DNA from: Salinivibrio socompensis S35
Lineage (GTDB): Bacteria; Pseudomonadota; Gammaproteobacteria; Enterobacterales; Vibrionaceae
Length of the DNA stretch: 56,316 nucleotides
Reading direction: 5' to 3'
NCBI RefSeq assembly: GCF_000513715.1
Contig: NZ_AQOD01000037.1
Coordinates: forward strand, 103-56,418
In this document: piece by piece, positions 28,090-38,220 of the stretch
How positions within the stretch are numbered: position 1 is the stretch's first letter
Layout: every line of letters starts with the position of its first letter
Made by a program: the position numbers and the translations under genes
The notes under the pieces: model-generated
Seen by the model: the letters and a program-made list of their open reading frames with translations, nothing else
The model's database searches: none
What the model was told of the DNA's origin: nothing

Positions 28090-29061
28090 ATGAAAGCGAT
28101 GAAACCGACTCTGATTGCGCTCAGCTTTTCCGCTGCACTAGGAACCGCAGCAACGGCTCAAGCCAATCAGTTTGTAACCATTGGTACTGGCGGTGTGACG
28201 GGTGTTTATTACCCGACGGGCGGTGCAATTTGTCGTCTGGTTAATAAAAGTAAAGATGATCACGGCATTCGCTGCTCTGTCGAGAGTACAGGCGGTTCAA
28301 TCTACAACATTAATACCATTCGTGCTGGCGAGCTCGATATGGGGATCGCACAATCCGACTGGCAATATCATGCCTATAAAGGCACCAGTAAGTTTAAAGA
28401 CCAAGGCGAATTTAAAGATCTGCGCGCGGTTTTCTCTATCCATCCAGAACCTTTTACCGTGGTCGCTCGTGCGGATGCAAACGTAAAAACCTTTGATGAT
28501 CTCGAAGGCAAGCGCGTTAACATTGGTAACCCAGGGTCAGGCCAACGCGGCACCATCGAAGTATTGATGGATCAAATGGGCTGGGATATGGATAAGTTTG
28601 GCCAAATCTCCGAGCTGAAAGCGTCTGAGCAATCAAAAGCCCTTTGTGATAACAAAATTGACGCCATGGTTTATGCGGTCGGTCACCCAAGTGGTGCAAT
28701 TCAAGAAGCGACCACTGCGTGTGATAGCGTATTGGTTGAAGTCGCTAACGATGCAGCTAAGCAATTGATTAGCGAGCGCGATTATTACCGTAAAGCCGTA
28801 TTACCAGGCGGTATGTACCGCGGAAACGACAACGACGTGACCACCTTTGGTGTCGGCGCGACATTTGTGTCTTCAACGCAAGTCTCTGAAGACGTTATCT
28901 ATCATGTTGTCAAAGCCGTTTTTGAAAACTTTGATGATTTCCGTCGCTTACATCCAGCATTTGCCAACTTGAAGAAAGAAGAGATGGTGAAAGACGGCCT
29001 ATCTGCGCCTCTTCACCCAGGCGCAGCACGTTATTACCGGGAAGCGGGTCTAATCGAGTAA
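28090..29061 (+). CDS. TAXI family TRAP-transporter solute-binding protein
   Basis: A periplasmic binding protein of 323 residues with a cleavable signal peptide (about residues 1-25, ending ATAQA). The mature start NQFVTIGTGGVTGVYYPTGGAICRLVN is diagnostic of the TAXI type. Known TAXI proteins bind glutamate, 2-oxoglutarate or related acids and need a fused DctQM permease. No permease is encoded next to it, so it either works with a distant permease or signals to a partner. Its place after the BKACE gene suggests uptake of a substrate or product of that pathway. Confidence 0.9.
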   Translation: MKAMKPTLIALSFSAALGTAATAQANQFVTIGTGGVTGVYYPTGGAICRLVNKSKDDHGIRCSVESTGGSIYNINTIRAGELDMGIAQSDWQYHAYKGTSKFKDQGEFKDLRAVFSIHPEPFTVVARADANVKTFDDLEGKRVNIGNPGSGQRGTIEVLMDQMGWDMDKFGQISELKASEQSKALCDNKIDAMVYAVGHPSGAIQEATTACDSVLVEVANDAAKQLISERDYYRKAVLPGGMYRGNDNDVTTFGVGATFVSSTQVSEDVIYHVVKAVFENFDDFRRLHPAFANLKKEEMVKDGLSAPLHPGAARYYREAGLIE

Positions 29062-29084
29062 TCACTTCTCAGTAGCTTAAATGC

Positions 29085-29114
29085 AAAAGCGAGCGTCAAA
29101 CGCTCGCTTTTTTA
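29085..29114 (+). terminator. Intrinsic terminator after the TAXI gene
   Basis: AAAAGCGAGCG and CGCTCGCTTTT form a strong stem followed by T's. It may work in both directions and serve mltA as well. Confidence 0.85.
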
Positions 29115-29150
29115 GTCCCGTCACGGTGTGATTAACCTTGGATGTGAGAG

Positions 29151-30215
29151 TCATTGCGGCGGTAAGGCGTCCAGTTTCCAAACCCGACCAAAGTGTTTGT
29201 AGTGTCCAGCTTGCTCGCCTGCTTCATTGCCCATCCCATGGTAAAGGTCGAGATGATTTTCTTTCACTGCCCCACCGGTATCCAACGCCATTAAGAGCTT
29301 GAGCACATGCTCTCCCGTCCATTTGCCCTGGTCATCAAGCTGTGGCACTTCAGCAAGTAATACACTGCCCATGGGTAAGTAACGTCGATCCGCCGCGACA
29401 GAGGCACCCGCTTTTAACGGGATACCAGCCGTCCCACTGACAGGAGCCGCCGCTTTGGGCGTAAAGAACACATACGACGGGTTGTGTTCCAATAACGTCC
29501 GCACCTCTTCGTCGTCGTGCGCCGCGACCCAGTCTTGAATCGCTTTTAACGACATATCTTCTCTGGCGACTTCACCATTTTCAATTAATACCTTACCAAT
29601 ACTGACATACGGATGACCGTTTTTGCCGCCGTAGGCAAAATACTCGAGCTGACCATCGTCGCTAAAGTGGACAAAGCCGCTGCCTTGCACTTCCATAATA
29701 AAGTTATCGATGCGAGATGCGCTGTAACCCAACGCCAAACCCAGCCCTTCTAAAGCACCGTCATAAATCGCTTTACGGTCGGGGCAATCCTCATCACAAG
29801 GAGGTTTGGCGTACACCGGATAACGGAATAAGGCATCCGGTTGATGACGCATTTCAATCACAGGCGAGAAATAGCCGGTAAACATCACGTTGCCAAAGTC
29901 ATCCCCACCGCCCATTTGATTCACGCCGAGCCCATAGTCTGCCAGCGCACCGACATCCCCACCCGCATCGAGCCAACTGGCTAAGCGTTGATAAACCGCC
30001 TGATGCTGAGCAACTAACGAAGGAGACGTTGTCTCGACCTCTGCAAGCTGCTCCTGGAATAAACTAAAATCGCGCGGGCTTTCCGACACGACTTGGGAAA
30101 CTGGCGTTAAAATACGCTCAAACCGCCCATCTTGATACTGCTGGCCACGATCAGTCGGCCGCACACACCCTGCGAGTAGCGCCACACACGCCATCACGAC
30201 TAACGCTTTTTTCAC
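29151..30215 (-). CDS. mltA: Membrane-bound lytic murein transglycosylase A
   Basis: An outer-membrane lipoprotein that cleaves peptidoglycan to 1,6-anhydromuropeptides. The lipobox is ALLAGC near residue 17. The 3D/MltA domain shows FTGYFSPVIEMR, VQGSGFVHF, YAGGKNGHPYVS-like sequence and LMALDTGGAVK, the catalytic aspartate region. It is about 354 residues. I chose the GTG at 30215 (VKKALVVMACVALLAGC) because it gives a normal signal peptide. A TTG at 30227 is the alternative. Confidence 0.92.
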   Translation of the reverse strand: MKKALVVMACVALLAGCVRPTDRGQQYQDGRFERILTPVSQVVSESPRDFSLFQEQLAEVETTSPSLVAQHQAVYQRLASWLDAGGDVGALADYGLGVNQMGGGDDFGNVMFTGYFSPVIEMRHQPDALFRYPVYAKPPCDEDCPDRKAIYDGALEGLGLALGYSASRIDNFIMEVQGSGFVHFSDDGQLEYFAYGGKNGHPYVSIGKVLIENGEVAREDMSLKAIQDWVAAHDDEEVRTLLEHNPSYVFFTPKAAAPVSGTAGIPLKAGASVAADRRYLPMGSVLLAEVPQLDDQGKWTGEHVLKLLMALDTGGAVKENHLDLYHGMGNEAGEQAGHYKHFGRVWKLDALPPQ

Positions 30216-30441
30216 ACCATCACCCAATCAGTTAGTTTGTAGCGCTAAGGCTCGCAAAAAGCGATGAATTTGGCAATCACTTATCATTATCAAACTGTAA
30301 ATGCCTGCAAAGTAATACAGATTTATTGTGATGCTATTCAGGTTATCTCGCTAAGTTTACTGCCATTCATCAAACTGCCATATAATTGTTGTGTACTGTG
30401 CATGAAACAAAATTGCATAGAAAATGCAACAAAAAGGAGTA

Positions 30442-30708
30442 ATGATGGCTATGGACTTGAAAGTTGGGCGTTCGACGTTACTGGATAACGATGCAGTGGA
30501 ATACCAATGGATCCGTATGATGGCCAGTGAAGGCTGCACACGCCATGTGATTAACACCAGCATTCAACGCTGCCTAGGCGGCGATTCAGAAACCGCCGAT
30601 CTGTTACGCCGAGTGGCCACCAAGCAATGCTCAGTCAATGAGTTATTGACGACAATAGAGCCAGATCACACGATATCAGGTGTTCTTGGCACTACCGCGC
30701 CTGACTGA
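30442..30708 (+). CDS. Small conserved-looking protein, unknown function
   Basis: An 88-residue cytoplasmic protein preceded by a strong AAAAAGGAG site, so translation is likely from the ATG at 30442. It contains YQWIRMMASEGCTRHVIN and two further cysteines. No membrane segment or known motif was recognised. It stands alone between mltA and the DUF2850 gene. Confidence 0.65.
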   Translation: MMAMDLKVGRSTLLDNDAVEYQWIRMMASEGCTRHVINTSIQRCLGGDSETADLLRRVATKQCSVNELLTTIEPDHTISGVLGTTAPD

Positions 30709-30727
30709 CTAAATGGGACGCTAACGG

Positions 30728-31078
30728 TTACTTGGTTTTGGCAAAAAAAGACGTGTAATGCGCAGGCGACAGGCGCTCTAACGTCTTTTTGTTCTCGACT
30801 CGATACAGGTAGCTTTGTGTACCAATAGAATAAGTTAGCTGATCACCATCAAACTGATAGGTCGTTGTCACCCGGCTGCCATTGGTATAAATACCATCTT
30901 TACGCACCTCAAACCGGTCAGCAGCGTAAGGCGCGACATCTGTTTCCACCCATTCTCCATATAAATCAGCTTGCGTCACGTCAGGAGCAAAAAGCGCAGG
31001 CTGAGTCGCCACTAAAAATCCCGTCCCACCAAACAATATTAATAGAACTAACAGAACGACTTGTTTCGTTTTTCGCAC
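30728..31078 (-). CDS. DUF2850 family membrane-anchored protein
   Basis: A 116-residue protein with an N-terminal membrane anchor (about residues 7-24, VVLLVLLILFGGTGFLVA) and a periplasmic beta-rich domain (LYGEWVETDVAPYAADRFEVR). It resembles the DUF2850 family of vibrios, of unknown function. Family assignment is from memory of the pattern and moderate. Confidence 0.68.
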   Translation of the reverse strand: MRKTKQVVLLVLLILFGGTGFLVATQPALFAPDVTQADLYGEWVETDVAPYAADRFEVRKDGIYTNGSRVTTTYQFDGDQLTYSIGTQSYLYRVENKKTLERLSPAHYTSFFAKTK

Positions 31079-31299
31079 ACGCTACCCTCAATGCTTTTTA
31101 TATCATACCAGCATAACTGACCCATTCTTTTACTTTAGACGCTGAACGCCAGATTGTGATCTTGCTTCATCTACCTATATTGAGAGTGCGAGCTCATTCT
31201 TATCGCTTCACGCGCGCACTGACACTGCACAGGACTTGACACCCAGACCAAAAAAAGAATAAAAAGGCATATAAAGTGAATAATTAAACGGATGCGCGC

Positions 31300-32624
31300 G
31301 TGAAGATAAGAAGTACCGCACTGGTAAAAGGATTTCGCCAATCGGCGCCTTATGTCAATGCTCACCGAGATAAAACCGCGGTGATCATGCTCGGGGGCGA
31401 GGCGATGGCGGATGAGAATTTTCAGAATATCGTCAATGATATTGCACTACTCAATAGCCTGGGCATGAAGCTGGTATTGGTCTTTGGCGCCCGTCCTCAA
31501 ATCAATCGCACTCTCAATCAGTACGGACTGGAAACGCCCTATCACAAAAGCATACGCATCACCGATAGCCATGCGCTGGAGGTGGTAAAACAAGCCGCTG
31601 GCCAGGTCCAGCTCGATATTACCGCCCGCTTATCCATGGGCCTCAATAACACCCCGATGGCGGGCGCCCAGATAAATGTGATCAGTGGCAATTTTGTTAT
31701 CGCTCAACCGCTGGGTGTCGATGAGGGGATTGATTATTGCCACAGTGGCAAAATTCGCCGTATCGACATTGAGGGAATTCAGCGTCAGTTGGATCAAAAT
31801 GCGATTGTGTTGATGGGTCCGGTGGCTAGCTCAGTGACCGGCGAATGCTTTAACCTCACGTCTGAAGAAGTCGCCACCCAGGTCGCGATCCGCTTACGTG
31901 CAGACAAACTGATCGGCTTTTGCTCCGAACAAGGGGTATTGAACCAAGACAATGAAGTGATTTCTGAGTTATTGCCCACCAAGCCCAGCCTCTATTAGAA
32001 GCCAGAAAGGCCGCTGGCGATACGGGCTCTGGCACTAGCCGCTTTTTACGGGGCGCGATTGCTGCGTGTCGCGCGGGCGTCACTCGCAGCCATTTAATTA
32101 GCTATAAAAAAGACGGCGCCTTGATCCAAGAGCTGTTCTCAATTGAAGGGATCGGCACCCAGATCGTGATGGAGCGTGCCGAAAAAGTGCGCCAAGCGCA
32201 GATTGACGATATCGGTGGGATCTTGGATTTGATCCGACCTTTGGAGCAACAAGGGATCCTGGTGCGCCGCTCGCGAGAGCAATTGGAACAAGAAACTCCG
32301 CGCTTTACCATCATCGAACGGGACGGGTTAGTGATCGGCTGTGCGGCGCTCTACCCGTTTAGTGACGCGCGCACCGGCGAGATGGCATGTGTCGCCATTC
32401 ATCCGGACTATCGTGATGGCGACCGCGGCGTCATGCTTCTCAATCACCTTAAACAACGCGCCAAAGCCAAAGGACTCGAGACCATTTTTGTACTCACCAC
32501 CCACAGTCTGCACTGGTTCCTGGAACAAGGCTTTTTGCTCTCCGATGTGTCAGCGCTCCCTAACACCCGTCAAGAGCTATACAACTATCAGCGTCGCTCT
32601 AAGGTACTGACCCTATCGCTTTAA
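31300..32624 (+). pseudogene. argA: N-acetylglutamate synthase ArgA, frameshifted
   Basis: Catalyses the first step of arginine synthesis. The N-terminal amino-acid-kinase-like domain begins [24 protein letters not shown] and the C-terminal GNAT acetyltransferase domain has [20 protein letters not shown]. The frame breaks at about 31980. One extra C in CCACC restores [26 protein letters not shown] and then continuous reading to 32624, 441 codons, the normal length. The start is the GTG at 31300. Probably a sequence error in an intact gene. Confidence 0.9.
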
Positions 32625-32636
32625 CTGGCTTCGCTA

Positions 32637-34479
32637 CTATAAAGGCGCCAACAAAGCATCTGGCAAGCCGCTATAACGAGCGGTGCGGGCGCCCACACCG
32701 TGACGTAATACCGGCCAAGACGCGTAGAGATCAAGCTGGCTTTTTGCCCGCGTGATGCCGGTATAAATCAGCTCGCGAGTGATCACCGGTGAAATGGTAG
32801 GCGGACACACCAGCACTGTGTGCGCAAACTCAGAGCCCTGTGATTTATGCACCGTCATCGCAAACGCGGTTTGATGGGCGGGCAGACGGCTGGCAAGCAG
32901 ATAGCGCACCTCGCCATCGTGGGTTTCAAATGCCACACGCGTAATCCCTTCATGTTGCACCGCAATCCCAATATCGCCGTTATACAACCCCAGAGCATGA
33001 TCGTTTTGCAAAATCAATGATCGGTCGGCCGTGATACCAGGTGTCACGCTCTTTAGCGATCAAACCTGCCGATGCCAAATGCTGCTCAATCGCTTGGTTT
33101 AATCCCGTTACGCCAAACGGACCTTCACTCAACGCACATAACAGTCGAAAACGGGTAAAGGCACTCAGCACGTCTGCCATTGGCTGTGCGTTATCAAACG
33201 TAGCATTGTCAAGCGTCGATAAGTAGTCGCGATATCCCGCTACCGTTTGGTGCATCAGTGTCTGATAGCTGTCATCACTCAACACATGGTGGGTAATATC
33301 GCCATAGCCGCGTTTTAACACCGCCCCCACTTCGGCCATCTCTCCTCGGTTCACGGCAAAGGCGAGCTGACCAATGCCGGATTGGGCATCAAAGCGATAG
33401 CTTTTGCGTAGTAAACACAAGGCGCTGGCAATCGCAGGCGCGTGCGGATTGTCCGGCACTTGAAAGCCTGTCAGTTGGCTTAAACGCGCTGCTTGCGCCG
33501 ATGGGTAGCCAGCTTCCGCGTACTGACAAATATCGCCTAGCACCGCGCCCGCTTCCACAGAGGCAAGTTGATCTTTGTCTCCTAGCAGGATAATACGTGT
33601 AGAGGGCGCCAAGGCATCGAACAGCTGCGCCATCAAAGACAAATCCACCATCGAGGCTTCATCGACAATTAGTACATCCGCATGCACGGGATTATTTTTA
33701 TGATGGCGAAACGCCACTCGCTGCGGAATGGCCCCTAATAATCGGTGAATGGTACTGGCTTGTGTCGGCAGCGCCGCTTTCACCTCATGGGCAACAGGCA
33801 AGGCCGCGATCGCCCGCCCGAGTGATTCGGTCAATCGGTTGGCCGCTTTGCCCGTCGGGGCGACCATTTTGATGGTAAGCCCTGTAGAGGTTGAACGTTC
33901 GGCATGGTGCGAAGCCACCAGCGCCGCCAACAAACGGGCTACCGTGGTGGTTTTACCGGTGCCCGGCCCCCCAGAAATCACCGCAAACGGCTGAGTCAGC
34001 GCCGTCGCCGCTGCCACTTTTTGCCAATCAATCTCCGTATGTGAGGTCGCAAATAGCGTATCCAGGGTTTGTCTAGCCTCATCCGGCACCGGCAGCGCCG
34101 TCAATCGTTGGCGAATATGCCCCGCCACTTGCTGCTCGGCATGCCAGTAGCGATGCAAATACAGTCGGTGCCCGGCGAGCACCAAGGGCGTTGCCTGGCC
34201 TCCGTCGGACACCACCGATGCCTGCGCTAATTGCTCACTTGGCGCTTGGCTATCAATGTGCGCCAGCAAAGGCTGCCAAGCGGCATCACTGGGCGGCTGC
34301 CACTGGTGAAGGTCAAGGCAGACATGCCCTTTCCCCACTTCGCGACTCAGCAGTGCCGCCCACACAGTGAGCGTTGCTTTATCCAACTGGGTTTCTTCTT
34401 CGCCCATCAGACAGGCAAATTGCACATCAATCGCCCGCAACTCCCCACGCTGGTAAAGCGCCATTAATGCTTGCTTCAT
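32637..34479 (-). pseudogene. recD: Exodeoxyribonuclease V subunit alpha RecD, frameshifted
   Basis: The 5'-3' helicase subunit of RecBCD. The Walker A motif is GGPGTGKTTTVARLL near residue 173, Walker B is VLIVDEASMVD, and the late helicase motifs FAMTVHKSQGSEF and YTGITRAK lie in the second frame. The frames meet near 33012; dropping one T from the TTTT in ATTGATTTTGC (minus strand) gives GRPIIDLQNDHALGLYNGDIG. Total length about 613 codons is normal. The start overlaps the recB stop by four bases (ATGA). Confidence 0.9.
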
Positions 34480-37400
34480 ACTGGCTCTCCAGCAAATAGA
34501 TGGTCCAGTGCGTCAATCAGCGCCTTATCGGGACGATGCGCGAATACACCGGTCTCACCGCTATCACTGGCGCCACGTAAAAAGAAATAAAACACGCCCC
34601 CCACATGGGTGTCGTAATCATAATCTGGGATCCGCTGACGTAAAAAGCGGTGTAGCGCCAAGGTATAGATCTGGTACTGAAAGTCGTATCGGTGCGCGAT
34701 CATCGCCTCTTTGAGCGCATCAGGGTGATAATCTGCCACGCTGTCCCCTAAGTGGTTCGACTTCCAATCCAGCACGTAATATTTGCCATCGGCGCGGAAG
34801 GTTAAATCGATAAAGCCTTTCAGCATCCCGCGCGCCGTCTCAAAGGTGAGCTGACCAGCACGCGCTGATAGCGCATCGTACCGCGCGGCGAGTCGGTTCA
34901 GTCGCTGACAGTCCAGTGCGGCCAAAGGCATCACGAACTCCATTTCTGTTAATCGACTGGCGTTATCAATCTGGTTCAGCATCAACCCTTGCTCATTGAG
35001 CGGGTGTTTTTAAGACCTGTGTCATCCACTGCTGCAATATCGGGTACCACTGTGGGTCATAGTTTTCCAAACTAAGATGGTGGGTGATGAGCTCAGCGAC
35101 CTCTGCACTCATCATATCGCCGGTAAAGTCCACTTCTTCAAACAAGGTGTGTAAAAAGGTACCGGCTCGTGCGCCTTTGGGAAACGCAAAGACCGACCAA
35201 GGATCGACCGCCACATCAGGCGTTTCCTCATCCGCACGATCGTCGTCCGCGTCCAAGTCATAACTGGCCAATGTTGGCAAAGCGCTGATGTGATGGTTTT
35301 GTTTTAACAGCCCTGAGTAACTGGTTAAGCGCCACTGACGGTCAATCTTGCCGTCGAACTGACGCGCGGTTAGCGCCTCGTCGGCGCCCGTTTCAGGGGC
35401 ATAACGGCTATCATCCAGCTCAGGCGGCGCGACCACAGCCACCGCATCGCTCGCGCTCACCAAACCCGCTAGGCTCTCGGCCAGCAGGCTAGCATCACCG
35501 GCTTCTCCATGCTGGAGCAAATAACCCAGTGCGGTTAAGTGCAAGGCCGAGTCTTTTTGCCGACTGTTACCTTGTTTTAGGGGAGCACAGCCGATAAAAC
35601 AACCATACACGGCGCGCGTCACCGCCACGTACAGCAAGCGGATATCTTCAGCCAGCCGCTCTTTTTCAGCGCGCTCTTTGCCTTCATTAACATTATCCAA
35701 CGCCAGCACCGGCTGATAGTGTTCATCGTGATAAAAAGGTTGGCTGCTTTCGCGATACTGACAAGCAAACGGCAAGTAAACTAGATCGTACTCCAAGCCT
35801 TTCGATTTGTGGATGGTGACGATTTGTACCAAATCACGCTCCGACTCCAACCGCACCTGCTGCTCTTCAGATTGTTGAGCCGGCTCGGCCATCCGCTCTT
35901 GTAGCCAGCGGATCAGCGCGTGAGGGTTGTCCAATTGCTGGCTGGCACTTTGCAGCAACTCCGCGATATGCAAAAAGTCGGTAACACAGCGCTCGCCTTG
36001 CGGCATCGCCAACCAGTTTTCTGCCACTTGGCGGGCACTGGCCACTTGGCGAAGCATCGGCATCACCCCACGGCGCTGCCAGGTATCACGGTAATGGCTA
36101 AAGGCCACCACCTCTTGCTCCCACAAGGCTTCGTCTTGATTGAGTAACGCCAGCTGCTCGGCGGTCAGGCCAAATAAGGGGCTGGCTAGTGCCGCCCGCA
36201 ACTTACGCTCGTTTTCAGGCTGCATCACCGCCACCAAAATGCGCTCAATATCGCTGGCGACGGGGCTTTCGAACACATTATCACGATTGGAAAGGTACAC
36301 AGACGCTACGCCTTTTTCAGCCAGCGCTTGCTTCACTAGCTGTGCCTCGCGCCCCGTGCGCACCAACACGGCGATATTATGCGGCTGAATCGCCGCTTGG
36401 CCGGAAGGAGTTTGTAGATAACTATTGCCCGCCACCGATTGGTTGAGCACTTGCGTGATATGCTGTGCGGTGCTCAACGCCAGTGTCTGTTCAAAATCTT
36501 GCTTGGCACACAATTCATCGGGGCTGTGATGCCAAAAGGTCAGCGCGGGCTGCTCCTCCCCCTCCACCACTAACGCTTTTTGTTTGGCGCTAGGCGAAGA
36601 GGCCACCTCTAAAAAGGGAATACTGTCTTGATAGACAAACGGCGCCGTAGCACGTGAGAACAAGGCATTGACCCCGCGTACCATCCCATCTGTCGAGCGC
36701 CAGTTAGTGGCAAGGTTATAGTGATCACTCACCTGCGCACGGGCATGAATATAGGTGAAGATATCGGCGCCACGAAAGGCATAAATCGCCTGCTTAGGGT
36801 CGCCAATCATCATTAAACCGGTGCGCTCCCCCTCTTCCCCTGTGTCTGTCTCTGCGTCTGCGAATACAGGGGCATCGTCCGCCACTGGCGGCTGATAGAC
36901 AGTGCTAAAAATCTGATATTGCAGAGGGTCGGTGTCTTGGAATTCATCAATCATTGCCACCGGATATAAGCTGCAAATACGCGCAGCCAACTGACCTTGG
37001 CTATCTTGGTCAAGTGCACTGGCAAGTTGAGAAAGGAGATCGTCAAACGAGAGCCACCCTTGGCGGCGTTTTTCTTGGCGGAGCAGCTGCCGCACTTCTT
37101 TGATCGCCAGTGCGGTTAACCCCGGTTTTAACGTCGGCGGCTGATCAACCAATGCCTGAATCTGATCAAATAGTGCCAGACTCGGTGGCTCAGCTTTACT
37201 CTTGGCCGCCAACGTCTGTTGGGCGAATTTTTCCAATTTGTCGGGCAATTGATAATCAAGCGTCTCGGCATTGGCCCATTGTTCCATCGCATTAAGCCAG
37301 TTCGCCAGATGATCTTTACGATAACTGCGGCCATCGAGCTTGGCGGCGCTGAGCTGGTCGGTGATCTGCTCCCCCGCCTCGCGCCATGCGCGCTTCACCG

Positions 37401-38069
37401 CATCAATATTGGCAATCGCCGCTTGGTGTGCCGCCAACAGATCCTCGCCGAGCTCAGGCGCCTTTACGGTGACAGCCGGCCCGGATAAATAGGGCGCAAT
37501 CTCTTTTAATAAGGCCTCTGGCGCGGGCCAGTAGCTGCTCACCACACCGGCTAACGATTTAGGCAGCGGATAAAAACGACGACGCCAAAAATCGGCCGCC
37601 GCGCGCGCTTTGATCTGTCGCTCGTCGGTGACAAATTCATGACTGAACAGGCTGCCCGACTCAAACGCATTTTGGGTCAGCATCCGCTGACAAAAACCGT
37701 GAATGGTATAGATGGCCGCCTCGTCCATCTGACGTTCGGCCTCTAACAGTCGCTGCGCCGCGGTTTTATGATCGCTAATCGCAGTCAATAAAGGCTTAAT
37801 GATAGGATCGTCACTCTCACCGCGCATAAAGGCAAAACGCGCCTCATGAATGCGACGCCGAATACGGTCTTTTAGCTCTTGGGTCGCCGCTTCGGTGAAG
37901 GTCACCACCAGTACTTGCTCGACCCGACACGGCGCTACGCGGCCATGCCCAAGCAACAACCGCAAGTACAAGCCAGCAATGGTAAATGTCTTACCGGTGC
38001 CGGCGGAGGCTTCGATTAATCGGACGCATCAAGTGGCAAGGTGAGCGGGTTGAGGATCTGCGGTTCCAT
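34476..38069 (-). pseudogene. recB: Exodeoxyribonuclease V subunit beta RecB, two frameshifts
   Basis: The 3'-5' helicase and nuclease subunit of RecBCD, about 1,198 codons. The start MEPQILNPLTLPLDAS is at 38069. The Walker A ASAGTGKTFTIAGLYL follows only if one C is added at 38022-38023. The helicase blocks VAMIDEFQDTDPLQ, MIGDPKQAIYAFRGAD and VTIHKSKGLEYDLVY are intact. Dropping one C at about 35002-35004 continues LKTPLNEQGLMLNQID into the nuclease domain GFIDLTFRADGKYYVLDWKSN. All catalytic residues are therefore encoded; only two one-base changes interrupt them. Confidence 0.92.
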
Positions 38070-38171
38070 ATCATTATTTCATCGCCTAGTCTGCCCGCTA
38101 TTGTAGCAACCCCTTGGGGGAAAACATATTCCAGCTAAGACAACCGAGCTGCGCCCACTATCATTGCGATC

Positions 38172-38199
38172 AAAAAAGGCCAGCATGGCTGGCCTTGGT
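38172..38199 (-). terminator. Intrinsic terminator of the metallohydrolase gene
   Basis: On the minus strand AAGGCCAGC and GCTGGCCTT pair around CAT, followed by TTTTTT. It separates the metallohydrolase gene from recB. Confidence 0.85.
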
Positions 38200-38220
38200 T
38201 CATTTATTGAGACGCAACGC

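Noticed and set aside
31275..31292. ArgR box before argA
   Set aside because: Only one half (TGAAT) matches and the second half is poor.
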